Positions 17,275 through 27,376 of a stretch of 64,000 nt of DNA are shown piece by piece. The notes below the pieces were generated by a model, which was given only the letters and a program-made list of their open reading frames with translations, did not search any database and was not told where the DNA came from. The first letter of the stretch is position 1. Each line of letters begins with the position of its first letter. The translations under genes and the position numbers were made by a program. This stretch comes from Sulfurimonas sp. C5 (GTDB lineage Bacteria; Campylobacterota; Campylobacteria; Campylobacterales; Sulfurimonadaceae). Location: the NCBI RefSeq assembly GCF_029872055.1, contig NZ_JARXNQ010000003.1, forward strand, positions 62,001-126,000. Direction: 5' to 3'.

Positions 17275-18537
17275 ATGCTTCTTGCTACATCTATCTTTTT
17301 AATTACACTTATTTTTGTAATCTGGCAGCCTAAAGGTTTACAAATAGGTACTACAGCAATCATCGGCGCTGTTGTCTCTTTACTGCTTGGGACTGTAAAT
17401 CTTCAAGACGTTCTTGTTGTGACAGATATTGTATGGGATGCAACATTGGCATTTATCGGTATTATTATTTTATCAATGGTACTTGATGAAATAGGTTTCT
17501 TTGAATGGTGTGCTATCAAAATGGCAAAACTCTCACGTGGGAACGGTCATTTGATGTTTGTATATGCTCTACTTCTTGGAAGTTTTGTTTCCGCTCTCTT
17601 TGCTAATGATGGTGCGGCACTTATTCTTACACCTATTTTACTTGCAAAAATGAGAATCCTACAACTCAATACCAAAACAATTTTGGCATTTTTACTTGCA
17701 GGCGGTTTCATTAGTGATTCTGCATCTCTTCCTTTTGTATTTTCAAACCTTACTAACATCGTAACGGCAAACTATTTCAATATAGGGTTTATGCAGTATC
17801 TCTCAAATATGTTTATCCCTTATCTTGTAAGTACTGTTATTTCGATAGTAGTTCTGTGGACAGTTTTACGCAACGATATTCCTAAACACGTGGACGTAAA
17901 CCTGTTAAAAAATCCTGATGATGTACTCAAAAATAAAACGCTTTTTAAATTTTCTTGGTTTTTCCTGGCTTTACTCTTAGCAGGTTATTTCATTGGAGAT
18001 CTTTTTGATTTACCTGTTTCAGTGTTTGCTCTTGGGGGAGGTCTTATCTTTCTGGCAATTGCAAGTTATGCAAAAAGTGCAAAAGCATGGCTCACTATCA
18101 AAACAGCACCTTGGCAGGTTGTTTGGTTTAGTATCGGTTTGTACATCGTAGTATATGGACTAAAGAATGCCGGACTTACAGATTATCTAGCGATTGTACT
18201 TAAAGACTTGGCTCAGCGCGGAGATGCTGTTGCAATTATTGGAACAGGTTTTATCTCTGCAGGTTTAAGTGCGATCATGAATAATATGCCGACTGTAATG
18301 GTTATGGACATTGCCCTTCAAGATATCCCGAATCAGGCTCTTGCATATGCAAATATCATTGGATGTAACCTTGGACCTAAAATGACTCCGTTTGGCTCAC
18401 TTGCTACCTTATTATGGCTGCACGTACTTTCTCAAAAAGGGGTGAAAATAGGATTTTGGCAGTACAGTAAATTTGGACTAATTATTACTCCGCCTGTACT
18501 GCTTTTAGTGTTAGCTTCTATGCTTCTTCAACCATAG
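17275..18537 (+). CDS. arsB: Arsenite efflux permease ArsB
   Basis: A 420-aa polytopic inner-membrane protein with about 11 TM segments that exports arsenite/antimonite. Family segments include [34 protein letters not shown] (the conserved NDG loop), [21 protein letters not shown] and [14 protein letters not shown] lies 7 nt before the ATG. No arsR or arsC is adjacent, so control and arsenate reduction must be encoded elsewhere. It converges with the MCP gene with a 20-bp overlap. Confidence 0.9.
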   Translation: MLLATSIFLITLIFVIWQPKGLQIGTTAIIGAVVSLLLGTVNLQDVLVVTDIVWDATLAFIGIIILSMVLDEIGFFEWCAIKMAKLSRGNGHLMFVYALLLGSFVSALFANDGAALILTPILLAKMRILQLNTKTILAFLLAGGFISDSASLPFVFSNLTNIVTANYFNIGFMQYLSNMFIPYLVSTVISIVVLWTVLRNDIPKHVDVNLLKNPDDVLKNKTLFKFSWFFLALLLAGYFIGDLFDLPVSVFALGGGLIFLAIASYAKSAKAWLTIKTAPWQVVWFSIGLYIVVYGLKNAGLTDYLAIVLKDLAQRGDAVAIIGTGFISAGLSAIMNNMPTVMVMDIALQDIPNQALAYANIIGCNLGPKMTPFGSLATLLWLHVLSQKGVKIGFWQYSKFGLIITPPVLLLVLASMLLQP

Positions 18538-19948
18538 CTTCAGTAAGTTTAAAAAGTTTTTCACTGGCTTCTTCCATTTCCTGGAAGGCGCCTAAAATTT
18601 TCTCTTTCTTCTCTACACATCCATCTAAACTGCCATCTTTTAAACAAGACAGAGATTCTTGAATTCTATTATGGATAATTTCATGGGGCTCTAGTGCAAG
18701 TTTATAACTGTGTGTATGACCGTAGAGCTTTTTCCCTTCCGTGTCATACCATTTGCCAAAACGGCAATTATGCTGATCGTTGAATTCTGATACTACTTTT
18801 CCTGCAGAAAAAGAAGCATATGCATTTGTTTTAAACAATACATGGTCTATCATGATCAGGTTCATAAATATACGCCCGTCAATCTGCTTAATTAACTTTT
18901 CAGATTCGGTATTTGAATCACGTAGTTCAACCATACTTTGACTGAATTTCATAATCATTTCATGGAACTCTTCCATTACAACTCGCATACTCTCAGAACT
19001 TTCACTCATCTCTCGGCTCTCTTGCTGTAGTACCTGAACTGTTGTTTTTATCTCGGCAGTTGCTTTTTGAGTACGTTCAGCCAGTTTTCTTACTTCATCG
19101 GCTACAACGGCAAAACCACGACCATGCTCACCTGCACGAGCAGCTTCAATTGCAGCATTAAGTGCCAATAAATTTGTCTGATCGGAAATATCACTGATGA
19201 GATCTACTACTTCCGTGATCTCTTTTGCACGGCTTTCTAATAACTCACTTGATGTTACATTTACATCAATGAGCTGATTTAAGCCGTCTAATTTACTTCC
19301 TACATTTTCTGCATCTTCGACACGCTCTATACTCATTTGTGTAGAGTTCATTATACTTTGAGAGATCACTTCAAGATATTTTGCATTAGAACTAAAACTT
19401 TCTTGCAGGGATTCAAGCTGTACATTGTTTTTATTAATAAGGCTGAGTTCTGAATTAAGTTCGGCTCTTTGTTGCATCTTATACGTATGTTCCATCACTT
19501 TCGCACTTTCATTTACGTGATTTCCTCCAAATTCCAGTGCCGAACTAAGTCCTTGTGTATTGAACTGTCGAAAAAATTCATTCTCACTTGCATAATTTAC
19601 AGATGTTTTCATCTCTCTCATAAACGTTTCGAACTGATCGAGTATGTTATTGAGTTGTTTTGCAATCTTTCCTACTCTACCTTTGGCTGTAATATTTGTA
19701 ATACGCTGCTCAAAATTTCCGTTTGCAGTTGAATCCAATACTTCAAATATTTTATCCATTTCCCGTTGTAAAAATTTAATATTCAAGTGTATGAAAACAA
19801 TGATCAAACTAGCAAGTAAAAACATTATAATATTGATAATAGACAAGTGTTCAAGTATAAATATGTCATACAACATACCTAAGGCATAAGCACCCATCCC
19901 TAAATAAATAAGTAGATTAATCCTAGAGAGATAAGATAAATCTGTCAT
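18518..19948 (-). CDS. Methyl-accepting chemotaxis protein with CZB domain (CetA-like)
   Basis: The 476-aa receptor has two closely spaced N-terminal TM helices (about residues 10-65) and no periplasmic sensor domain. A HAMP-like linker and a signalling domain with the invariant tip [24 protein letters not shown] follow. A C-terminal chemoreceptor zinc-binding domain carries [17 protein letters not shown] and HEIIH, with the 3His/1Cys ligands intact. ATG 19948 has GGAGG 5 nt upstream. It overlaps the upstream PAS gene, matching the Campylobacter cetB-cetA energy-taxis arrangement. Confidence 0.85.
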   Translation of the reverse strand: MTDLSYLSRINLLIYLGMGAYALGMLYDIFILEHLSIINIIMFLLASLIIVFIHLNIKFLQREMDKIFEVLDSTANGNFEQRITNITAKGRVGKIAKQLNNILDQFETFMREMKTSVNYASENEFFRQFNTQGLSSALEFGGNHVNESAKVMEHTYKMQQRAELNSELSLINKNNVQLESLQESFSSNAKYLEVISQSIMNSTQMSIERVEDAENVGSKLDGLNQLIDVNVTSSELLESRAKEITEVVDLISDISDQTNLLALNAAIEAARAGEHGRGFAVVADEVRKLAERTQKATAEIKTTVQVLQQESREMSESSESMRVVMEEFHEMIMKFSQSMVELRDSNTESEKLIKQIDGRIFMNLIMIDHVLFKTNAYASFSAGKVVSEFNDQHNCRFGKWYDTEGKKLYGHTHSYKLALEPHEIIHNRIQESLSCLKDGSLDGCVEKKEKILGAFQEMEEASEKLFKLTEAMVEEA

Positions 19949-20405
19949 ACCTGCCTCCATTTTCTGCAATGATAGAATCTAATATTTTTTGCGATGCGTT
20001 TATGCCCCCACTTTTTTCAGCTTGATACAATTGCTCATAAAGCGGGATAATCACATCGAGTGCTTTTTTAGTAGGTTTCCTTCTTACAGAATAAAACCCT
20101 ACAATGTTTTTATTTGCATCATAAGAGGGTGTAACGTTTGCTAAAACCCAATAATGATCACCGTTTTTGGCACGGTTCATTACATATGCGTTTATCTCTT
20201 TTCCTTGCTGTACCGTTTCCCAAAGTAATTTAAAAATCACCTTTGGCATTTTTGGGTGACGTATAATATTATGTGGACTTCTTAATAACTCTTGTTCTGT
20301 ATATCCGGCCAATTTTAAAAATAACTCATTACCGTATAGGATATTCCCTTTTGTATCCGTTTTTGACACTATTAATTCATTGTCCTGAAACATTAACTCT
20401 GCCAT
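19923..20405 (-). CDS. PAS-domain energy-taxis sensor (CetB/Aer-like)
   Basis: A 160-aa soluble protein with one PAS domain (about residues 10-115) very like E. coli Aer: [47 protein letters not shown]. Aer binds FAD through Arg57, His58, Asp60 and Trp70; here the triplet reads RHPK, so Asp60 is replaced by Lys. ATG 20405 follows AAAGGGA. It is encoded directly before, and overlaps, the MCP gene, so it probably signals through that receptor. Confidence 0.85.
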   Translation of the reverse strand: MAELMFQDNELIVSKTDTKGNILYGNELFLKLAGYTEQELLRSPHNIIRHPKMPKVIFKLLWETVQQGKEINAYVMNRAKNGDHYWVLANVTPSYDANKNIVGFYSVRRKPTKKALDVIIPLYEQLYQAEKSGGINASQKILDSIIAENGGRYDRFILSL

Positions 20406-20554
20406 GATGTTCCCTTTTATATTAATTATCTTAATATATTTGTTGAATATTATCATAAGCCTTACTTTTTCAAGACTTACATATGATTAATTTTTAACCT
20501 GTTAAATATATATGTAAATTCTGTTCCTTTTGAGTGAAAATGAAATAAAAAAGA

Positions 20555-20560
20555 TATAAT
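20555..20560 (+). promoter_or_regulatory. Probable -10 box of the S1-domain gene
   Basis: TATAAT preceded by AAAGA, 25 nt before the ATG at 20585; a GACGGAAG ribosome site lies between. Confidence 0.55.
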
Positions 20561-20584
20561 TCTAAAAAAAGACGGAAGAACCAA

Positions 20585-21430
20585 ATGAAATTAAATTCAC
20601 ACTTAGAACTCGGAAAACTCAATACACTACGTGCAGACAGACTGACTCCTCATGGCATCTTTTTAATGGCAGAGGATGGTAAAGACGTACTTCTGCCACA
20701 AGCTTACGTTACTGACGATATGCAAGAAGACTCTTTAATAGAAGTGTTTCTTTACACAGATTCAGAAGACAGACTTATTGCAACGACACTTAAACCAAAA
20801 GCTATGTTAGATCAATTTGCACTCTTGGAAGTTGTAGATACTGCAAAATTCGGAGCTTTTTTAGACTGGGGTCTGCCTAAAGATCTTTTATGTCCTACAA
20901 AATTGCAAAAGAACCCTTTTAAAGTCGGTGAAAAACATTTTATCAAAGTTGTTTACGATGAGAGAACGCACCGCCTTGTTGCTTCAGAAAAAACTACTGA
21001 TTTTTTCAAAAAAAATCCTAAAGGGCTTTATCCGAAACAAGAAGTCAGTATCATCCCAATTTTAAAAACACCTCTTGGATACAAATGTATAGTAGCAGAC
21101 AATTATGAAGGTCTAATCTACGATAATGAAATCTTTGAAAAAGTGATCATTGGAGAAGAAAGAACAGGATATATAAAAACTGTAAGACAAGACGGTAATA
21201 TTGATATCTCACTTCGTCCGATTGGAAATAAGAACAATTCTTCCGCTGCAGATAAAGTTTTTGCACTATTAGAAGAAAATGGCGGTATAATGCCTTATAA
21301 CTATAAAAGCGATGCAGAACTTATTAAAGATGTATTCGGTTTGAGTAAAAAAGAGTTTAAACGCACATTGACCAAGTTACAAGAAGATGGAAAAATTGAA
21401 ATAAAAGATACGGGGATCTATAAAAGATAA
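20585..21430 (+). CDS. CvfB-like S1-domain RNA-binding protein
   Basis: The 281-aa protein has the CvfB/YitL layout: tandem S1-like beta barrels (GKLNTLRADRLTPHGIFL; VVDTAKFGAFLDWGLPKDLL; then ERTGYIKTVRQDGNIDISLR) and a C-terminal winged helix (LIKDVFGLSKKEFKRTLTKL). Members bind RNA and affect virulence or translation in Firmicutes; the role here is unknown. A single-gene unit with its own promoter and a hairpin overlapping its stop. Confidence 0.85.
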   Translation: MKLNSHLELGKLNTLRADRLTPHGIFLMAEDGKDVLLPQAYVTDDMQEDSLIEVFLYTDSEDRLIATTLKPKAMLDQFALLEVVDTAKFGAFLDWGLPKDLLCPTKLQKNPFKVGEKHFIKVVYDERTHRLVASEKTTDFFKKNPKGLYPKQEVSIIPILKTPLGYKCIVADNYEGLIYDNEIFEKVIIGEERTGYIKTVRQDGNIDISLRPIGNKNNSSAADKVFALLEENGGIMPYNYKSDAELIKDVFGLSKKEFKRTLTKLQEDGKIEIKDTGIYKR

Positions 21431-21450
21431 ACTCCCAAAGGAGTTTATTT
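21429..21450 (+). terminator. Hairpin terminator after the S1-domain gene
   Basis: AAACTCC-CAAA-GGAGTTT is a perfect 7-bp stem followed by ATTT, and it overlaps the stop codon of the S1 gene. Confidence 0.6.
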
Positions 21451-21572
21451 AAAGAGTATACCGTCTGAATGAATCAATTTCAGAAGGATATACAAGGAGA
21501 ATCGTAAGAAAAATTATATATCTTAATTGTTACAATTGTGTTAACAGATATCAAAAGTTTAGGAAATGATAT

Positions 21573-21866
21573 ATGAAAAAATGTAATTCACTCCAAGAAG
21601 TAAGAGACGAAATTGATATTATTGATGCAAAACTAGTTGATCTTATTTCAGAAAGAAGTCATCTAATACGTCAGGCCGTTGCATTTAAAAATACAATAGA
21701 TGAAGTAAAAGCAGAAGATCGTATTGATGATATTATGCAGCGTGTACGTAATAAAGCAATTAGTCTTGGAATCAATCCGAATATGATAAGTGATCTATTT
21801 ACTATTATGATTGATGAAATGGTAGAAACTGAAATAGCAGAATTCAGAAATTCAGGAAAGTTTTAA
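21573..21866 (+). CDS. Chorismate mutase (AroQ class)
   Basis: A 97-aa all-helical protein: VRDEIDIIDAKLVDLISERS, then QAVAFKNTIDEVKAEDRI, matching the monofunctional AroQ / PchB fold in which chorismate becomes prephenate (or isochorismate is cleaved). Basic residues for the chorismate carboxylates (Arg near 7, Lys in AFKN, Arg in EDRI) are present. No signal peptide, so cytoplasmic. No prephenate dehydratase fusion and no siderophore genes nearby, so mutase and lyase cannot be told apart. Confidence 0.82.
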   Translation: MKKCNSLQEVRDEIDIIDAKLVDLISERSHLIRQAVAFKNTIDEVKAEDRIDDIMQRVRNKAISLGINPNMISDLFTIMIDEMVETEIAEFRNSGKF

Positions 21867-21869
21867 AGT

Positions 21870-21898
21870 AAGAAGTAGCTTTAAAAGCTACATTCTTA
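21870..21898. terminator. Bidirectional terminator between chorismate mutase and infA
   Basis: AAGAA-GTAGCTT-TAA-AAGCTAC-A-TTCTTA forms a strong stem of 7 plus 5 bp with one bulge. It sits between the convergent stop codons and overlaps that of infA. It would end both the S10-spc transcript and the chorismate mutase mRNA. Confidence 0.7.
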
Positions 21899-22114
21899 TT
21901 TGTATCTATAAGTGATACGACCTTTATCAAGTGAATAAGGTGTAAGCTCTAGTTTAACTTTGTCACCTGGAAGTATCTTGATATAGTGCATACGCATTTT
22001 ACCTGCGATGTGACATAAAATAATATGCCCATTTTCTAGTTCAACACGAAAAGTTGCGTTAGGCAATGCTTCAATAATCTTGCCATCAACCTCAATAACA
22101 TCTGCTTTAGCCAT
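21896..22114 (-). CDS. infA: Translation initiation factor IF-1
   Basis: The 72-aa OB-fold (S1-like) protein occupies the 30S A site during initiation. It starts [20 protein letters not shown] and has the conserved [18 protein letters not shown] and [21 protein letters not shown]. It is the last gene of the S10-spc transcript here, after map, and is followed by a bidirectional terminator. In many bacteria rpmJ and rpsM follow directly; here they lie in a separate operon. Confidence 0.97.
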   Translation of the reverse strand: MAKADVIEVDGKIIEALPNATFRVELENGHIILCHIAGKMRMHYIKILPGDKVKLELTPYSLDKGRITYRYK

Positions 22115-22140
22115 TTTTAGTCCTTTAAAAGTTTTAACTC

Positions 22141-22899
22141 TTACGCAAGAGATAATATTTCAGCTTTACCGTCAACAACAGCGACAGTATGCTCATAGTG
22201 TGAACCGCGTAAACCGTCGGCACTAACAACATCCCAACCATTATCCAAGATAATAGGTTTTCCATCTTTTTGGCAAATCATAGGTTCTAAGCAAAAAACC
22301 ATTCCACTTTTGATCTTCGGTCCCGCTTTAGGGTTAGGACCATCAAGATAATTTGGAATTTCAGGCTCTTCATGAGGTCTTTTCCCTATTCCATGTCCGC
22401 AAAAATTTCTTAAAGGTACAAAACCTCTCTCTTTGATGAATTGCTCCATCATGTAAGAAAGTTCTTTAAACCTCATACCCTCTTTGATATTTTCGATAGC
22501 ATAATAGAGTGTATCTTTTGCACAAGCGATTAGCTCTTCGTCAAGTTTTGATATTTCACCGACACCTACACTGATAGCAGCATCACCGAACCAACCTTCA
22601 AGTTCTGTTCCGATATCATATCCGATAACGTCGCCCTCTTGAAGTTTATAATCATTAGGAATTCCATGAATGATTACTTCGTTTAAAGATGTACATACAG
22701 CATTTGGGAATCCGTATAAGCCTTTAAAAGATGGTTTAGCACCTTGACTACGGATATAATCCTCAGCCATAGCATCTAATTCTTTTAAACTCATACCTAC
22801 TTTAGTATTTTGACGAAGAAGTTCAAGAGCACCGCCAACAATCTTGTTGGCAGCTCTTAATTTGTCAATCTCTTGTGGTTTTCTAAGTGCGATAGCCAT
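22141..22899 (-). CDS. map: Methionine aminopeptidase, type I
   Basis: The 252-aa enzyme removes N-terminal Met from nascent proteins. All five metal ligands are visible: two Asp in [16 protein letters not shown], His in [13 protein letters not shown], Glu in FCLEPMI and Glu in HYEHTVAV. It lacks the type II insert. It follows secY in the spc operon with a 6-nt gap; adk, found between secY and map in many Firmicutes, is absent here. Confidence 0.97.
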   Translation of the reverse strand: MAIALRKPQEIDKLRAANKIVGGALELLRQNTKVGMSLKELDAMAEDYIRSQGAKPSFKGLYGFPNAVCTSLNEVIIHGIPNDYKLQEGDVIGYDIGTELEGWFGDAAISVGVGEISKLDEELIACAKDTLYYAIENIKEGMRFKELSYMMEQFIKERGFVPLRNFCGHGIGKRPHEEPEIPNYLDGPNPKAGPKIKSGMVFCLEPMICQKDGKPIILDNGWDVVSADGLRGSHYEHTVAVVDGKAEILSLA

Positions 22900-22905
22900 A
22901 TTGTT

Positions 22906-24168
22906 TTACAGACCAACTGCACTTAAAGTTTCATACTTGCTCATATAGATCTGAGCCTCTATTTTTCTCATTGTGTCAAGTGCAACTTGAACAACGATTA
23001 AAACAGCTGTACCACCAAAGAAGAATGGAACACCCATCCCTTTTATGATCATAAATGGGAGTGTCGCCACTAAACCAAGATATAAAGCACCTGTAACAGT
23101 TAATCTACTTGCAGTTTCATTTAAGAACTCTTTTGTAGCTTCACCTGTACGGATACCAGGGATAAATCCACCTTGGCGTTTTAAATTATCAGAGATATCT
23201 TTTGCATTAAATGTAATCGAAGCATAAAAGAATGCGAAGAAGATAACAAATACAAAAGTTAAAAAGTTAAAAAAGTAACCGTTAGGATTTAAAAAGTCTG
23301 CAATTGCTTGAACCGTAGGATTTGTACTGCTTGAAAGTACAGTCATAGGGAACATTAAGATCGCAGAAGCGAAAATTACAGGGATTACACCAGAAAGGTT
23401 AACTTTAATAGGAATATAGTTCATAACACGTTTGTTTTGGTTTTGCATTACAGTTTTTTTCGCATACGTAATAGGCACACGACGCTCACCAAGTTCAACA
23501 TAAATGATCACAGCTACAGTTATAAAGATAAGAGCTAAAATAGCAATCACTGTTAAGAAGCTCATTGCTCCAGTATTTACCATAGTTACAGTTTGACCTA
23601 TAGCACTAGGAATAGCTGAAACGATTCCTGCAAAGATAATTAAAGAGATACCGTTACCAATACCACTTTGTGTTATTTGCTCACCAATCCACATAAGTAA
23701 CATAGTTCCAGCTAACATAGAGATAGCAGAAAGAACAACGAATGTAGTATGATCAGCTAAGATAGCACTATTACCGTTTGGACCTGTTAAGCTTTGTAAT
23801 CCAACACTTACACCAACAGCTTGAATAATCGTAATAACGATAGTTGCATAACGGATTATTTGCATATATTTAACCATACCATCACGCTCTTTTTTCATTT
23901 GCCCTAAACCAGGGAATGTAGCAGCAAGAAGCTCCATGATAATTGAAGCAGTGATATAAGGCATAATACCAAGTGAAATTATAGATAATCTCTCTACAGC
24001 ATTACCACTAAACATATTGAATAAACCTAATGCATCTGATTGATGAGAGTCGAAGAAAGAAGCAATAACAGCAGTATCTACACCTGGAACTGGCACGTAT
24101 GCCAGCAGGCGGTAGATAAATAAAAACCCAATCGTAATAAGTATCTTATTAGCTAGATTTTTGTTCAC
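22906..24168 (-). CDS. secY: Protein translocase subunit SecY
   Basis: The 420-aa, ten-TM channel protein of the Sec translocon in the inner membrane. It starts NKNLANKILITIGFLFIYRL and has the plug region GLFNMFSGNAVERLSI, the cytoplasmic loop ELGERRVPITYAKK and the FIPGIRTGEAT loop. Placed after rplO with a 2-nt gap, as in the standard spc operon. Confidence 0.98.
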   Translation of the reverse strand: MNKNLANKILITIGFLFIYRLLAYVPVPGVDTAVIASFFDSHQSDALGLFNMFSGNAVERLSIISLGIMPYITASIIMELLAATFPGLGQMKKERDGMVKYMQIIRYATIVITIIQAVGVSVGLQSLTGPNGNSAILADHTTFVVLSAISMLAGTMLLMWIGEQITQSGIGNGISLIIFAGIVSAIPSAIGQTVTMVNTGAMSFLTVIAILALIFITVAVIIYVELGERRVPITYAKKTVMQNQNKRVMNYIPIKVNLSGVIPVIFASAILMFPMTVLSSSTNPTVQAIADFLNPNGYFFNFLTFVFVIFFAFFYASITFNAKDISDNLKRQGGFIPGIRTGEATKEFLNETASRLTVTGALYLGLVATLPFMIIKGMGVPFFFGGTAVLIVVQVALDTMRKIEAQIYMSKYETLSAVGL

Positions 24169-24170
24169 GA

Positions 24171-24569
24171 TTAGTTACCTGTTGTTGTAACGTTTTCGTC
24201 TTTAATTTTCGATGCTAAATCTTTTGCAGATGCACCTACTAATTTAACTTTTGCAACAGAGTTAGAGATTTTGTGAACAGAACGGATAGTTTCCATTGTG
24301 ATCTCTTCTAACTCAGCAACAGCTTTAATTTTTTCTACGTTGATTACGTATGGTTTTACAAGTTTAGAAGTAAAACCGATTTTTGGTAAACGACGAGCAA
24401 GTGGTTGTTGTCCACCTTCGAAGTTTCTTTTTCTTTTATAACCAGTACGAGATTTTTGACCTTTTTGACCACGAGTCGAAGTCTTACCCATACCTGAACC
24501 TTGACCACGTCCAACTCTTTTACGAGTAGATGTTGATCCTTCTGCAGGAGTTAAGTTTTCAATACCCAT
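24171..24569 (-). CDS. rplO: 50S ribosomal protein L15
   Basis: The 132-aa L15 begins [20 protein letters not shown] with the Gly/Arg-rich [20 protein letters not shown] stretch that threads into 23S rRNA. It starts only 4 nt after the rpsE stop, leaving no room for rpmD (L30), which stands between these genes in E. coli. Confidence 0.97.
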   Translation of the reverse strand: MGIENLTPAEGSTSTRKRVGRGQGSGMGKTSTRGQKGQKSRTGYKRKRNFEGGQQPLARRLPKIGFTSKLVKPYVINVEKIKAVAELEEITMETIRSVHKISNSVAKVKLVGASAKDLASKIKDENVTTTGN

Positions 24570-24573
24570 CTTC

Positions 24574-25017
24574 TTATCCTTTTAACTTGCTAAGTGCTTC
24601 GATTGTAGCACGTACTAGTGTATTTGGATTGTTAGAACCGATAGATTTTGTAAGGATATCTTGAATCCCTGCAAGCTCTAGAACTGGACGAGTTGCCCCA
24701 CCAGCGATAACACCAGTACCTTCAGATGCTGGTTTAAGTAAAACGCGAGAAGCGTTATATTTGTGTTCAATATCGTGAGCGATAGTAGTACCTTTAATAC
24801 TTACAGTAGTTAGGTTTTTGAAAGCGTTATCAACAGCTTTTTTAATAGCGTCTGGAACCTCTTTAGCTTTTCCAACACCGAAACCTACAGTACCATTTTT
24901 ATCACCAACTACGATTAAAGCAGTAAAACGGAAACGTCTACCACCTTTAACAACCTTAGTAACACGGCCAATATTTACAATTGATTCTTCAAAATCATCT
25001 CTATTGATCTCTACCAT
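24574..25017 (-). CDS. rpsE: 30S ribosomal protein S5
   Basis: The 147-aa S5, important for decoding accuracy, has an N-terminal dsRBD-like domain ([40 protein letters not shown]) and a C-terminal domain with [20 protein letters not shown] and [13 protein letters not shown]. Position between rplR and rplO is standard. Confidence 0.98.
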   Translation of the reverse strand: MVEINRDDFEESIVNIGRVTKVVKGGRRFRFTALIVVGDKNGTVGFGVGKAKEVPDAIKKAVDNAFKNLTTVSIKGTTIAHDIEHKYNASRVLLKPASEGTGVIAGGATRPVLELAGIQDILTKSIGSNNPNTLVRATIEALSKLKG

Positions 25018-25025
25018 CTTAGCCC

Positions 25026-25382
25026 CTAAAACTTAATTTCGTTAGCACGAAGTGCTTCACCAAATGCAGCGATAACGCCGTGATATTGGTAACCATTACG
25101 ATCAAATACGATGCTATTTACGTTAGCTTCTTTAAGCTTACCAGCGAAAGCTTCAGCTAATGCAGCTGCACCCTCTTTGTTAGCTTTTGCAGAGATCGCT
25201 TTTGAATTTAATGCACATAGAGTAGTTCCAGTTGCATCATCAATTGCTTGTACACTTAGGTAACGATTTGATCTGAATACAGAAACACGAGGAAGTTCAG
25301 CACAACCAGATATTTTTGCACGGATACGACGTTTACGTTTTAAACGATTTGCCAATTTGCTTTTTAATACTTTAGCGTTCAT
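25026..25382 (-). CDS. rplR: 50S ribosomal protein L18
   Basis: The 118-aa 5S rRNA-binding L18 has a basic N-terminus ([18 protein letters not shown]), the [18 protein letters not shown] strand and the C-terminal [20 protein letters not shown]. Position between rplF and rpsE is standard. Confidence 0.98.
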   Translation of the reverse strand: MNAKVLKSKLANRLKRKRRIRAKISGCAELPRVSVFRSNRYLSVQAIDDATGTTLCALNSKAISAKANKEGAAALAEAFAGKLKEANVNSIVFDRNGYQYHGVIAAFGEALRANEIKF

Positions 25383-25395
25383 CTATCTTCCTCCC

Positions 25396-25932
25396 TTATT
25401 TCTTAGCAGTTTTACCGGCTTTACGCACGATATGCTCTTCCATGTATTTAACACCTTTACCTTTATATGGTTCTGGTGGACGGAAACTTCTAATCTCAGC
25501 AGCAACTTGACCAAGAAGTTGTTTATCATGAGATTTTAAAGAAATAACATTTTTCTCAACAGCAGCTTCGATACCTTCTGGTAAATCGTAGTTGATATCG
25601 TGAGAGAAACCTAGTTGTAAGTTAAGAACTTTACCTTGAACAGCAGCTCTATAACCAACACCATTGATTTCAAGTTTTTTCTCATAACCAGTAGTTAAAC
25701 CAGTAACGATGTTTTGTGCTAATGCTCTGTATGTACCCCAGAAAGCTCTGTCTTGACGAGCATCAGATAAATTTTTGAAAGTTAATGCATTTCCTTCGAT
25801 TTCGAAAGAAACATTTCCTTTAGTATCTAAATCAACAGATTTATTACCTTTAGCGAAAGTGATAACATCTCCATTTGCAGATACTTTAATATCAGCTGCA
25901 AATTCTACAGGATTTTTTCCAATTCTTGACAT
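25396..25932 (-). CDS. rplF: 50S ribosomal protein L6
   Basis: The 178-aa L6 of the 50S stalk-base region begins [17 protein letters not shown] and contains two related domains, with [20 protein letters not shown] and the terminal [23 protein letters not shown] 25932 is chosen because GGAGG lies upstream and the protein start is conserved. An upstream in-frame extension to 26013 would run through rpsH and is rejected. Confidence 0.97.
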   Translation of the reverse strand: MSRIGKNPVEFAADIKVSANGDVITFAKGNKSVDLDTKGNVSFEIEGNALTFKNLSDARQDRAFWGTYRALAQNIVTGLTTGYEKKLEINGVGYRAAVQGKVLNLQLGFSHDINYDLPEGIEAAVEKNVISLKSHDKQLLGQVAAEIRSFRPPEPYKGKGVKYMEEHIVRKAGKTAKK

Positions 25933-25942
25933 GCTATTCCTC

Positions 25943-26341
25943 CTACCAAACTGTACACATAACTTCACCACCAACACCAAGCTCATAAGCTTTGTCGTTT
26001 GGTAGTACGCCACGTGATGTACTTACTATAATTGTTCCGTAACCATTTTTGAAACGCTTGATCTCTTCTCTACCTTTGTAGATACGACGACCAGGTTTTG
26101 ATACACGTTTAAGTTCATTGATTACAGTTTTTTCGTTATCATCATATTTTAATGCAACTTTGATAGTCTTTTTTACACCATCTTCAACTACATTAGCAGA
26201 TTCTAAATAACCTTTTTCTACTAAGATATTTGCTACAGCTTCAACACTTTTAGAGTGTACTAAAGTAGTAGTAGCTAATCTTCTCATACCAGCATTACGG
26301 ATACGTGTTAACGCATCTGATACTAAATCATTAATTGCCAT
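25943..26341 (-). CDS. rpsH: 30S ribosomal protein S8
   Basis: The 132-aa S8 binds the central domain of 16S rRNA; it starts [20 protein letters not shown] and ends with [19 protein letters not shown] and GGEVMCTVW. In E. coli S8 represses its operon by binding a hairpin in the mRNA. Here a 7-bp hairpin lies just upstream at 26365-26384. Confidence 0.98.
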   Translation of the reverse strand: MAINDLVSDALTRIRNAGMRRLATTTLVHSKSVEAVANILVEKGYLESANVVEDGVKKTIKVALKYDDNEKTVINELKRVSKPGRRIYKGREEIKRFKNGYGTIIVSTSRGVLPNDKAYELGVGGEVMCTVW

Positions 26342-26364
26342 TTTTTTTCCTTGACTTTGTGTGA

Positions 26365-26384
26365 TTAGCAGTAAAAACTGCTAA
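26365..26384 (-). promoter_or_regulatory. Hairpin in the rpsN-rpsH intergenic gap
   Basis: TTAGCAG / CTGCTAA form a perfect 7-bp stem with a 6-nt A/T loop in the 68-nt gap, the largest gap inside the S10-spc operon. It is not followed by a U-tract, so it may be a processing or regulatory element rather than a terminator. Confidence 0.4.
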
Positions 26385-26409
26385 AAACTAATAATTAGAA
26401 GTTTCCGGC

Positions 26410-26595
26410 TTACCAGCTAGACTTTCTAACACCTGGGATCATTCCCTCGTTTGCCATTTTTCTGAAACAGATACGGCAGATACCGAAATCACGGATTACA
26501 GAGTGTGGACGACCACAAATCTGACATCTTGTATATGCACGTACTGCATATTTTGGAGTACGTTTCGCTTTTGCGATCATAGACTTCTTAGCCAT
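26410..26595 (-). CDS. rpsN: 30S ribosomal protein S14, zinc-binding type
   Basis: The 61-aa short S14 has the four zinc ligands in CQICGRPH and CRICFRKM, marking the C+ type. The tail is [10 protein letters not shown]. It overlaps the rplE stop by one base and precedes rpsH with an unusually long 68-nt gap holding a hairpin. Confidence 0.97.
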   Translation of the reverse strand: MAKKSMIAKAKRTPKYAVRAYTRCQICGRPHSVIRDFGICRICFRKMANEGMIPGVRKSSW

Positions 26596-27143
26596 TAGTT
26601 GTTCCCTCCTTTAGTGAAAGGCATACCCATTTTCTCTAATAGAGTGAATGCACCTTTATCTTCTTTAGCAGTTGTAACTACAGTAATGTTCATACCATGA
26701 ATTTGCATGATTGAATCATAATTGATTTCTGGGAAGATAAGTTGTTCTTGAAGACCGAAGTTATAGTTACCACGACCATCAAAACCATTTCTTGGAACAC
26801 CACGGAAGTCTTTCACACGAGGAAGTGCGATAGACACAAGGCGGTCAAAGAAGTTATACATATTTTCACCACGAAGAGTTACACGAACACCAACTGGCAT
26901 ACCTTCACGAACTTTGAAACCTGCAACAGATTTCTTAGCGATTACAGTAGAAGCTTTTTGACCAGCAATAGTTGTAATTGTATCTTCAATGTTTTGCATA
27001 AGCTTATTATCTTTCATTGCAAAACCTGCACCTACAGAGATAATAATTTTTTCTAATGCTGGAGTATCCATAACATTTTTGATATCTAATTCAGATTGTA
27101 ACTCAGGTTTTAAAGCTAAGTATTTATCTTTCATACGTGCCAT
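26595..27143 (-). CDS. rplE: 50S ribosomal protein L5
   Basis: The 182-aa L5 binds 5S rRNA and contacts P-site tRNA. Conserved stretches are [53 protein letters not shown] and [12 protein letters not shown]. It follows rplX with a 2-nt gap. Confidence 0.98.
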   Translation of the reverse strand: MARMKDKYLALKPELQSELDIKNVMDTPALEKIIISVGAGFAMKDNKLMQNIEDTITTIAGQKASTVIAKKSVAGFKVREGMPVGVRVTLRGENMYNFFDRLVSIALPRVKDFRGVPRNGFDGRGNYNFGLQEQLIFPEINYDSIMQIHGMNITVVTTAKEDKGAFTLLEKMGMPFTKGGNN

Positions 27144-27145
27144 TG

Positions 27146-27376
27146 TTACGCCTCCACTTTACGAACGTTTGAAACATCAATAGGCATCTCTTTATTAACG
27201 TGTCCGCCTTTAGTGTTTTCTTCAGTTGGTTTAACAGCTTTTTTAGCTATTTTACAACCCTCAACGATTACTTTGTTTTTCTTTGGTAATACAGCTAAAA
27301 CTGTAGCTTTTTTACCTTTGTCGTCACCAGCGATAATCTCTACAGTATCGCCTTTTTTGAAATTAAATTTTGCCAT
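27146..27376 (-). CDS. rplX: 50S ribosomal protein L24
   Basis: The 76-aa L24, an assembly initiator, carries a KOW motif ([20 protein letters not shown]) and is shorter than E. coli L24 (about 104 aa), as in other Campylobacterota. It overlaps the rplN stop by one base. Confidence 0.97.
   Translation of the reverse strand: MAKFNFKKGDTVEIIAGDDKGKKATVLAVLPKKNKVIVEGCKIAKKAVKPTEENTKGGHVNKEMPIDVSNVRKVEA

Noticed and set aside
25933-26013. Longer rplF start inside rpsH
   Set aside because: L6 conservation begins at MSRIGKNP and GGAGG precedes that ATG.
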